DNA of 5,964 nt. Source: Rhodospirillaceae bacterium. GTDB taxonomy: Bacteria; Pseudomonadota; Alphaproteobacteria; UBA11073. Made by a program: the position numbers and the translations under genes. The stretch spans positions 349-6,312 of the forward strand of contig DPZW01000088.1 of the NCBI GenBank assembly GCA_003536545.1, in the 5' to 3' direction. The notes below the pieces were generated by a model, which saw nothing but the letters and a program-made list of their open reading frames with translations, made no database searches and was not told where the DNA came from. Positions 1 through 5,449 of the stretch are shown here, one piece after another. Position 1 is the first letter of the stretch. Each line of letters starts with the position of its first letter.

Positions 1-2520
1 GACTGCCACGGCCTGCCGATCGAATGGAAGATCGAAGAACAATACCGCAAACAAGGCAAGGATAAGGATCAGGTGCCAGTACTGCAATTCCGCCAGGAAT
101 GCCGCGATTTCGCGCAGCACTGGATGGAAGTGCAAACCGAGGAATTCAAACGCCTTGGTGTCATCGGCGATTGGGAAAATCCATATGCGACCATGAAGGA
201 AGAATCGGAAAGTATCATCGCGGGCGAGATTCATAAGTTTTTACTGAACGGCTCACTCTATCGCGGTGAACGTGCCGTGATGTGGAGTACGGTCGAAAAA
301 ACCGCGCTGGCGGATGCGGAGATTGAATATCACGATCATACGTCTGATGTGGTGTGGGTTGCATTTCCTGTGACGCAAACGAATTGCGAAAAAATTCGCG
401 GTGCGGATCTGGTGATCTGGACAACAACGCCGTGGACCATGCCTGCGAACCGCGGGATCGCGTATGGCGCGGAATTTGAATATGGCGTGTATGAAATTAT
501 TGCGGTGGGAGAGGGTTCAACCGCACGCGTTGGTAAGAAAATTGTGATCGCAACTGCGCTGGCGGAAGCTGTGCAGAAATCGGCTTTAATCTCGGAAATG
601 AAGCAGCTTGCAACGCTAAAAGGTGCGGAACTTGCAGGCACATTATGCGCGCATCCTTTGCGCAGCCAGGGTTATGATTTTGACGTATGTGTTTTGCCTG
701 CAGAATTTGTGACCACGGAAAGCGGTACTGGCCTCGTGCATATCGCACCGTCGCATGGTCTGGATGACTTTAATCTGGGCAAGGAACACGGCCTTGAAAT
801 TCCATATACCGTGGAGCCGGATGGCCGTTACGTCACAACGCTGCCATTGTTTGGCGGCGCACGCGTTTATAATGACGAAGGCAAAAAAGGCGATGCGAAT
901 AAAAAAGTGATGGCCGCGCTGGAGGCCGCTGGCGGCTTGCTTGCCAAGGATCAGTACCGTCATTCCTATCCGCATTCTTGGCGTTCCAAGGCACCGCTGA
1001 TTTTCCGCACGACGCCGCAATGGTTTATTGCGATGGAAGACGGCAATCAGATCCGCGCGAAAGCGCTGCAGGCGATCACCGAAACCCGCTGGGTGCCGGG
1101 CGCGGGCGAGAACCGTATCCGTGCGATGGTGGAATCGCGCCCTGACTGGAATATTTCGCGCCAGCGCGCCTGGGGCGTGCCGATCGCGATTTTCATGGAT
1201 AAAAATACCTTTGAGCCGCTGCGGGATAAAACTGTCTGCGACCGCATTGTGGAAATTTTCAAACGCGAAGGTTCAGATGCCTGGTACAAACGTTCGGCAC
1301 AGGAATTCCTGGGCGATAATTGCAAGGCCGAAGATTACATCCAGGTATTCGATATCGTCGATGTCTGGTTTGAATCTGGCTCCACGCACGCATTTGTTTG
1401 CGAAGCACGCGGCATGGAAATGCCGGTGGACCTGTATCTGGAAGGTTCCGATCAGCATCGTGGCTGGTTCCAGTCGTCATTGCTGGAATCTGTCGGCACG
1501 CGCGGCCGCGCACCGTTCAAGGCGGTGCTGACGCATGGTTTCGTCCTCGACGAACAGGGCCGCAAAATGTCCAAATCCATGGGCAATGTGACCGCGCCTG
1601 AAAAAGTGATTGAACAATACGGCGCGGATATTCTGCGCCTGTGGGTCTGCAACACGAATTATTCCGAAGATGTGCGGATTGGAAATGAGATTTTAAAACA
1701 ACAGGCGGATTTATATCGCCGCTTGCGAAATACATTGCGTTATTTGCTCGGCGCATTAGCAGATTTTGATCCGGCAGTGAAAGTTGATGTTTCTGTAATG
1801 CCAGAACTGGAAAAATGGATACTGCATCGCCTCGGTGTATTGGATGCACATGTCCGTGATTGCATGGCGCGTTTTGATTATAATGAGTTGTTTATCGCCT
1901 TGCATGAATTCTGCAATTCCGATTTGTCGGCGTTTTATTTCGATGTGCGAAAAGACAGTCTGTATTGCGACGCACCGTCTGCGCCGCGCCGCCAGGCCGC
2001 ATTATGGGTCATGAACCAGGTATTTACGCATCTCACGGCATGGCTCGCGCCGATTTTATGTTTTACGGCCGAAGAAGCCTGGCAGCATTATGCGCACCGG
2101 GATGTTTCATCCGTTCATCTGCGCGTGCTGCCGGATATCGCGAAGGCATGGCGGAATGATAAATTGGGCGAGCGTTGGTTTGAAATCCAAATGTGGCGCA
2201 ATGGCGTAACAGCACATCTTGAAACTATGCGTGCTGATAAGAAAATTGGCTCTGCGCTAGAGGCCAGGGTAATTCTAATAGTGCCAGATGTACAAACAAG
2301 AGAAATTCTTGAAGAAATTGATTTTCGTGATTTGTGTATTGTATCTCAGATGGAAATCAAGATTGGTTCGGAGTTCTCTGTAAGTGCAGAAAAAATTATA
2401 GACGCTGAAAAATGCGACCGCTGTTGGAAATATCTGGAAGATGTTGGCGCGAATAAAAACCATCCCACCGTTTGCCAGCGTTGTGCCGAGGCAGTCGAGC
2501 AGGTAAAACTGGCGGCTTAA
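1..2520 (+). CDS. ileS: Isoleucyl-tRNA synthetase, 5'-truncated by the window edge
   Basis: This cytoplasmic class Ia aminoacyl-tRNA synthetase charges tRNA-Ile with isoleucine and hydrolyses mischarged valine. The frame is open from base 1, giving 839 visible residues. The first are DCHGLPIEWK, the conserved block that follows the HIGH region, so roughly 95 N-terminal residues (including HIGH) lie outside; the GTG at 73 is an internal valine. Visible motifs, numbered from base 1: the CP1 editing domain with TTTPWTMPAN (141-150) and GTGLVHIAPSHGLDDF (242-257), where H247 and D256 match the editing-pocket His and Asp; ISRQRAWGVP (385-394); DVWFESG (454-460), usually DVWFDSG; LEGSDQHRGWF; KMSKS (522-526, bases 1564-1578); the anticodon-binding helical domain; and a C-terminal zinc knuckle with cysteines 805, 808, 825 and 828. 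The frame is uninterrupted. GC falls to about a third around 2281-2400, between the anticodon-binding region and the zinc knuckle. Identification is near certain. Confidence 0.97.
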   Translation, partial: DCHGLPIEWKIEEQYRKQGKDKDQVPVLQFRQECRDFAQHWMEVQTEEFKRLGVIGDWENPYATMKEESESIIAGEIHKFLLNGSLYRGERAVMWSTVEKTALADAEIEYHDHTSDVVWVAFPVTQTNCEKIRGADLVIWTTTPWTMPANRGIAYGAEFEYGVYEIIAVGEGSTARVGKKIVIATALAEAVQKSALISEMKQLATLKGAELAGTLCAHPLRSQGYDFDVCVLPAEFVTTESGTGLVHIAPSHGLDDFNLGKEHGLEIPYTVEPDGRYVTTLPLFGGARVYNDEGKKGDANKKVMAALEAAGGLLAKDQYRHSYPHSWRSKAPLIFRTTPQWFIAMEDGNQIRAKALQAITETRWVPGAGENRIRAMVESRPDWNISRQRAWGVPIAIFMDKNTFEPLRDKTVCDRIVEIFKREGSDAWYKRSAQEFLGDNCKAEDYIQVFDIVDVWFESGSTHAFVCEARGMEMPVDLYLEGSDQHRGWFQSSLLESVGTRGRAPFKAVLTHGFVLDEQGRKMSKSMGNVTAPEKVIEQYGADILRLWVCNTNYSEDVRIGNEILKQQADLYRRLRNTLRYLLGALADFDPAVKVDVSVMPELEKWILHRLGVLDAHVRDCMARFDYNELFIALHEFCNSDLSAFYFDVRKDSLYCDAPSAPRRQAALWVMNQVFTHLTAWLAPILCFTAEEAWQHYAHRDVSSVHLRVLPDIAKAWRNDKLGERWFEIQMWRNGVTAHLETMRADKKIGSALEARVILIVPDVQTREILEEIDFRDLCIVSQMEIKIGSEFSVSAEKIIDAEKCDRCWKYLEDVGANKNHPTVCQRCAEAVEQVKLAA

Positions 2521-3059
2521 GCGAGGCCGGCAAAACGGATGGCGGTTCTGCCGTAGCTGCGCGTATTGATGATCTGAAAAAGATCAGGCAGCTGGATATT
2601 TTCATCGGCGTCGGATTCAATCACCAGCAGCGTATTATGGCCGATCCAGCCCATGTTCAACAGCGCAGTCAGCGCGGGCGTGATCAAATCCTGGCCGTAA
2701 GGCGGATCAAGGAAAATCAAATCCATTTCTTCCGGCGCTTGCGGTGGTTGCAGCGCATCAGTATTCAATAAGGTCGCGCAGTCAGTAATTTTCAGATTTT
2801 CCTGCAGAATCTTTTTTACTGCCGGATTTTTTTCCAAGAACCAGCCATGCGCCGCGCCGCGTGAAATGGCTTCCAGCCCCATCGCACCCGTGCCGGCGAA
2901 GGCATCCAGAATTTTGGCATCGATGAGAGAAGGCGCAAATTCAGCATGCATCAACACATTGAAAATCGCCTGGCGGATTTTATCGGATGTCGGGCGCACA
3001 TCCGTTTCCGGTGTTTGCAGCCGCTTGTTTTTGAAAATACCCGAACGGATCGTGATCAT
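2517..3059 (-). CDS. rsmD: 16S rRNA (guanine(966)-N(2))-methyltransferase
   Basis: This SAM-dependent enzyme methylates the exocyclic amine of G966 (E. coli numbering) in 16S rRNA during small-subunit assembly. The 180-residue product matches the usual RsmD length. It shows the N-terminal family signature RPTSDKIRQAIFNVL (22-36), the SAM-binding motif I LDAFAGTGAMG (51-61), an acidic strand-2 end FLEKN (74-78) and the catalytic amino-methyltransferase motif DPPY (118-121). The ATG at 3057-3059 (minus strand) has a GGAG Shine-Dalgarno sequence six bases upstream and forms an ATGA overlap with the stop of the upstream pseudouridine synthase gene, so translational coupling is likely. Its TAA stop shares the TTAA at 2517-2520 with the ileS stop on the other strand. 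It probably has no promoter of its own and is transcribed with the upstream gene. Confidence 0.95.
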   Translation of the reverse strand: MITIRSGIFKNKRLQTPETDVRPTSDKIRQAIFNVLMHAEFAPSLIDAKILDAFAGTGAMGLEAISRGAAHGWFLEKNPAVKKILQENLKITDCATLLNTDALQPPQAPEEMDLIFLDPPYGQDLITPALTALLNMGWIGHNTLLVIESDADENIQLPDLFQIINTRSYGRTAIRFAGLA

Positions 3060-3790
3060 AAATCACTCCAAATCGTGCCGATTTGTTCGCGCAGAATTTT
3101 GGCAGGTACTTCCTTGATTTCATTTTCCTGCATGTTGGAGAGATTAAACGAACCATAAGCGACGCGGATCAAACGATCCACCTCCAGCCCAAAATGCGCC
3201 AGCGCGCGGCGGACCTCACGGTTTTTGCCTTCGCGCAAACTGACTTCCAGCCAGGTATGGCGCATGCCGCCCTTGCGGTTTTCCAGCCAGGTCACATGGA
3301 TCGGGCCAAATTTTTCACCGTCTACGGTGATGCCTTTTTCTAATTCATCAATAATTTCATCGCGCCATTCACCTCGGCAGCGCGTTTTATATTTGCGCAG
3401 CCAGCCGGTGGCGGGCAATTCCAGATGCCGTTTTAACGCGCCGGAATTGGTGAGCAGCAACAGACCTTCAGTCGCATAATCTAGCCGCCCAACCGGCATG
3501 ACGCGCGGCAATTCCGGCGGCAGTAAATCATAAATTGTGGTGCGTCCTTCGGGGTCACGTTCGGCCACCATGGCATTTTTAGGTTTATGGTATAACCACA
3601 TCCGCGCGGGTTCTTTTTTGCCTAGAACTTCACCGTCCACTTTGATCTCATCGGCTTCGGAAACAAAAGTGGCGGGATGATCAATCACCTTGCCATTTAC
3701 GGCAATGCGGCCCTCGGTGATCATGGTTTCAATCGAACGGCGCGAGGCCACGCCGACCCGCGATAGATATTTGGCGATGCGTTCAGACAT
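3056..3790 (-). CDS. rluB: RsuA/RluB/RluE/RluF-family rRNA pseudouridine synthase
   Basis: This enzyme isomerises a specific uridine in rRNA to pseudouridine. The 244-residue protein starts with an S4 RNA-binding domain (about 1-60, with RVGVASRRSIETMI and GRIAVNG), followed by the RsuA-type catalytic domain. The catalytic aspartate is D104 in GRLDYATEGLLLLTN (101-115). Further family blocks are the KPKN stretch near 69-72, GKNREVRR (188-195) and LIRVAYGSFNL (207-217). The gene next door (rsmD) and the alphaproteobacterial habit of this pair favour RluB (23S U2605 in E. coli), but RsuA or RluE/F specificity cannot be excluded from sequence alone. The ATG at 3788-3790 is chosen because the S4 domain begins immediately after it. 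No Shine-Dalgarno sequence is visible just upstream (minus-strand AAAACAGCCT before ATG). Its TGA overlaps the rsmD ATG by four bases. Confidence 0.93.
   Translation of the reverse strand: MSERIAKYLSRVGVASRRSIETMITEGRIAVNGKVIDHPATFVSEADEIKVDGEVLGKKEPARMWLYHKPKNAMVAERDPEGRTTIYDLLPPELPRVMPVGRLDYATEGLLLLTNSGALKRHLELPATGWLRKYKTRCRGEWRDEIIDELEKGITVDGEKFGPIHVTWLENRKGGMRHTWLEVSLREGKNREVRRALAHFGLEVDRLIRVAYGSFNLSNMQENEIKEVPAKILREQIGTIWSDL
3066..3069 (-). promoter_or_regulatory. Shine-Dalgarno sequence of rsmD
   Basis: GGAG on the minus strand lies inside the last codons of the pseudouridine synthase gene, with six bases between it and the rsmD ATG. It supports that start and fits re-initiation across the ATGA stop/start overlap. 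Confidence 0.75.
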
Positions 3791-3798
3791 AGGCTGTT

Positions 3799-3827
3799 TT
3801 AACAGAATTTATTTGACTTGATATAAG
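3799..3827 (+). promoter_or_regulatory. Predicted sigma70-type promoter for the HAD-tadA cluster
   Basis: A -35 box TTAACA (3799-3804, five of six matches to TTGACA) is followed by a 17-base spacer and a -10 box TATAAG (3822-3827, five of six matches to TATAAT). A TG dinucleotide at 3819-3820, one base before the -10, gives an extended -10. Transcription would be expected to begin near 3834, leaving a leader of only about 14 bases before the HAD ATG. This is inferred from consensus matching; no transcript data are available. Confidence 0.65.
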
Positions 3828-3843
3828 GGATTCTGCAAATAAA

Positions 3844-3847
3844 GAGG
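3844..3847 (+). promoter_or_regulatory. GAGG Shine-Dalgarno-like site abutting the HAD start codon
   Basis: AAAGAGG (3841-3847) directly touches the ATG at 3848, with no spacer, which is unusual for a working Shine-Dalgarno sequence. The next ATG at 3858 has an optimal-looking 10-base spacing but is out of frame and reaches TAG after three codons. The site therefore leaves the start of the HAD gene uncertain. Confidence 0.45.
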
Positions 3848-4681
3848 ATGTATTCAAATGATATTCTAGTTCTTTTTGATTGGGATGGCACGGTTGCCCA
3901 CGGAACGCCAATGGGGCATTGGGGCACGTGCCGCATCTTTGAAAAATATGGACTGACTCCTCCAGAACTTGAAGATTATGCAGCCATGGATGGTTTGCCA
4001 TTCACGGAAATTGTTGGCGCGCTTGTCCCCGATACGCATCAAGATCTGGCCAGGATTATTCCGGGTGAAACGCTGGCATTTCTGGAATTGGAATCTGCAA
4101 ATCCTGATACTGAAATGCCGCCGATAACAGTCATTGCCGGAATGCCTGAAGCAATCCTGGGGCTGAAAGAAAAAAATCATAAAACCGGTATTGTGACAAA
4201 CCGCGAGGGAGCCTTGTTGCACAGTTATGATTTCAGAGTGATCCCCGAAATTGGAACCACAGCATTTAATGCTATCGTTACAGGCAATCAGATTAAAAAG
4301 CCGGATCCCTGTGCAATCTGGATGGCGGCAGAGGCTGCTGATTTTCATCATGGCATCATTGTTATGATTGGTGATACGCCCACGGATATTATGGCCGCCA
4401 GAAATGCAGGCGCGGTGTCTATTGGCGTTGCATTTCATCACGAGGAAAATCCCGAAAAAACAGCCCGCCTGATGGCGGCAAATCCGGATGAGATTATTTA
4501 TTCACCGGATGAATTAATTTATGCTATTGAAACATTGGCGGCAAAACATCCCGCGCAGGATTGGCAAAACCGATATGATGCAACAAGCTTTAGCACAGGC
4601 GCAGCTGGCCAACACATTAGGCGAGGTTCCGGTGGGGGCAGTGGTGGTGCACCAGGGCGTCGTTATAGCCTCGTGCCATAA
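3848..4681 (+). CDS. HAD-superfamily (subfamily IA-like) phosphatase with an out-of-frame C-terminal extension into tadA
   Basis: This is a cytosolic haloacid dehalogenase-type hydrolase, most like phosphoglycolate-phosphatase-type enzymes; the substrate cannot be told from sequence. All four catalytic motifs are present: motif I DWDGTV with nucleophile D11 and acid/base D13; motif II T117 in GIVTNREG; motif III lysine in KKPDP (150-154); and motif IV GDTPTD (175-180) with D176 and D180. A cap domain lies between motifs I and II. The ATG at 3848 is the only usable in-frame start before motif I; an in-frame TAA lies at 3824. Residues 1 to about 235 look like a complete HAD protein. From residue 243 the frame crosses into tadA and yields a Gly/Ser/Arg-rich tail (GGGSGGAPG) that resembles no HAD sequence. 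This suggests loss of the original stop by an indel or a sequence error. GC is lower than in tadA. It is likely co-transcribed with tadA. Confidence 0.85.
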   Translation: MYSNDILVLFDWDGTVAHGTPMGHWGTCRIFEKYGLTPPELEDYAAMDGLPFTEIVGALVPDTHQDLARIIPGETLAFLELESANPDTEMPPITVIAGMPEAILGLKEKNHKTGIVTNREGALLHSYDFRVIPEIGTTAFNAIVTGNQIKKPDPCAIWMAAEAADFHHGIIVMIGDTPTDIMAARNAGAVSIGVAFHHEENPEKTARLMAANPDEIIYSPDELIYAIETLAAKHPAQDWQNRYDATSFSTGAAGQHIRRGSGGGSGGAPGRRYSLVP

Positions 4682-5006
4682 CCTCACGGAAACCAACCGC
4701 GATCCAACCGCTCATGCCGAAATTCTGGCCATCCGCGCGGCAGCGGCAAAGCTGGGCGATGTCCGGCTGGCGGAATGCGACCTGTATGTGACGCTTGAGC
4801 CTTGCGCGATGTGTGCGGCGGCGATTTCGCATGCGCGTATCCGGCGTTTGTATTTCGGCGCATATGACGCGAAGGGCGGCGCGGTGGAACATGGTCCGAA
4901 ATGGTTTCAGCAATCTACCTGTTTGCATAAGCCCGAGGTTTTTGGCGGGATCAATGAAATCGAATCTGGTGCGCTGCTGAAAGAATTCTTTATCGCGCGG
5001 AGATAG
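4575..5006 (+). CDS. tadA: tRNA-specific adenosine deaminase (A34 to inosine)
   Basis: TadA is an essential zinc deaminase in most bacteria. It converts wobble adenosine 34 of tRNA-Arg(ACG) to inosine so that CGU, CGC and CGA codons can be read. From the chosen start the protein has 143 residues. It shows GEVPVGAVVV (16-25), the HAE motif with zinc ligand H47 and proton-shuttling E49, and PCAMC (76-80) with zinc ligands C77 and C80. The segments SHARIRRLYFGAYDAKGGAVEHG and FQQSTCLHKP resemble alphaproteobacterial TadA, as I recall it. ATG 4575 is preferred (4578 equally possible) because the first TadA helix (MMQQALAQAQLA) begins there. An upstream in-frame ATG at 4521 would add 18 residues lying within HAD coding sequence. 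No strong Shine-Dalgarno is visible; an AGGA sits 14 bases before 4575. Translation may rely on ribosomes arriving from the HAD frame. Confidence 0.95.
   Translation: MMQQALAQAQLANTLGEVPVGAVVVHQGVVIASCHNLTETNRDPTAHAEILAIRAAAAKLGDVRLAECDLYVTLEPCAMCAAAISHARIRRLYFGAYDAKGGAVEHGPKWFQQSTCLHKPEVFGGINEIESGALLKEFFIARR
4999..5002 (+). promoter_or_regulatory. Shine-Dalgarno sequence of the small membrane-protein gene
   Basis: GGAG lies in the final codons of tadA with six bases to the ATG at 5009. This spacing favours ATG 5009 over the GTG at 5006, which overlaps the tadA stop by one base. Confidence 0.65.
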
Positions 5007-5008
5007 TG

Positions 5009-5449
5009 ATGAAACAGAATATCAGGAAATTTCTTGTGCGTGGATTAATTATAAGTGTTGTTATTGTGATCGGGATTCCCATATTGGTGGGGGGAAGTCT
5101 AATTATTTATAAGCAATTTATATGGCCCCAAAGATTTACTGAAGCACGTTGGCAGGCACTTCCGCCGATAACTGAACGTAATCCTAATCAGGATCATTCC
5201 ATAGATTTTACCTGTCAGCGTGGGCGGCTTGTGAATGATCTAATCAAAAATCATCTTATTCCTGGTCAAATAAACAAGAAGCAGGTTTTTGCAATGCTAG
5301 GGTCGGAGGGCGGGGAAATTCTTTCTGAAGATGGTAATAATTGCTATAGCTGGCCCATTGGCTGGTGTAGTTTGATGGACCCGGATTTTATAAGGATATG
5401 CTTTGATAAAAATGATATTCTAACTTCGGCTTTAAAGTATCAGGGCTAG
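5009..5449 (+). CDS. Unrecognised small membrane-anchored protein
   Basis: I do not recognise a named family with confidence. The 146-residue protein has a basic N-terminus (K2, R6, K7, R11) and one hydrophobic segment at about 12-34, rich in Ile/Val/Gly, without a clear signal-peptidase or lipobox site. By the positive-inside rule this predicts an N-in membrane anchor with the remaining ~110 residues in the periplasm. The soluble part contains RGRLVNDLIKNHLIPGQ, then KKQVFAMLGSEGG, a CYSWPIGW stretch and a closing IRICFDKNDIL. This layout (helical 'G-x-x-x-x-x-V-x-x-x-LG' followed by beta strands) is loosely reminiscent of BamE/SmpA-OmlA-like folds, which is inference only. Four cysteines (69, 112, 120, 131) could form disulfides. 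It starts two bases after the tadA stop, so it is probably co-transcribed. GC is near 38% in hand-counted lines against about 63% in a tadA line. Its TAG overlaps the stop of the convergent AsnB-like gene. Confidence 0.75.
   Translation: MKQNIRKFLVRGLIISVVIVIGIPILVGGSLIIYKQFIWPQRFTEARWQALPPITERNPNQDHSIDFTCQRGRLVNDLIKNHLIPGQINKKQVFAMLGSEGGEILSEDGNNCYSWPIGWCSLMDPDFIRICFDKNDILTSALKYQG

Larger units (their letters stand above)
3791..3847. other. Divergent intergenic region between rluB-like gene and HAD phosphatase gene
   Basis: This is the only substantial non-coding stretch in the window (57 bases). It is AT-rich and must hold the promoters for both the leftward rRNA-modification pair and the rightward cluster. 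It contains a good rightward promoter and two small inverted repeats: CTGTT/AACAG at 3794-3805, overlapping the rightward -35, and CAGAAT (3803-3808) with ATTCTG (3830-3835), bracketing the -10. No convincing leftward promoter is seen; the best minus-strand pair is a weak TTGCAG / TCAAAT with a 16-base spacer. Confidence 0.8.

Noticed and set aside
73..75. GTG at 73 as the start of ileS
   Set aside because: The frame is open to base 1 and the upstream codons encode the conserved DCHGLPIEWKIEEQY block, so this GTG is internal.
1028..1531. A 167-codon plus-strand open frame inside ileS
   Set aside because: It lies wholly within strongly conserved IleRS coding sequence in another frame, is Arg/Ser/Trp-rich and shows no recognisable domain; it is a by-product of high-GC coding.
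2521..2580. Possible terminator hairpin downstream of ileS
   Set aside because: Short GC-rich complementary pieces occur, but they lie in rsmD coding sequence and no stem followed by a T-run was found on either strand.
3813..3842. Alternative rightward promoter using TTGACT (3813-3818)
   Set aside because: No acceptable -10 box lies 16-18 bases downstream (CAAATA/AAATAA), and the start would fall at or after the HAD ATG; TTAACA-17-TATAAG is a far better match.
3866..4441. A 191-codon minus-strand open frame antisense to the HAD gene
   Set aside because: The opposite strand carries all four HAD motifs in order; the antisense product is His/Cys/Arg-rich without recognisable motifs, and no Shine-Dalgarno was found.
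4521..4574. N-terminal extension of TadA starting at ATG 4521
   Set aside because: The extra 18 residues fall within HAD coding sequence, do not resemble TadA, and TadA's first helix begins at 4575; it cannot be fully excluded.
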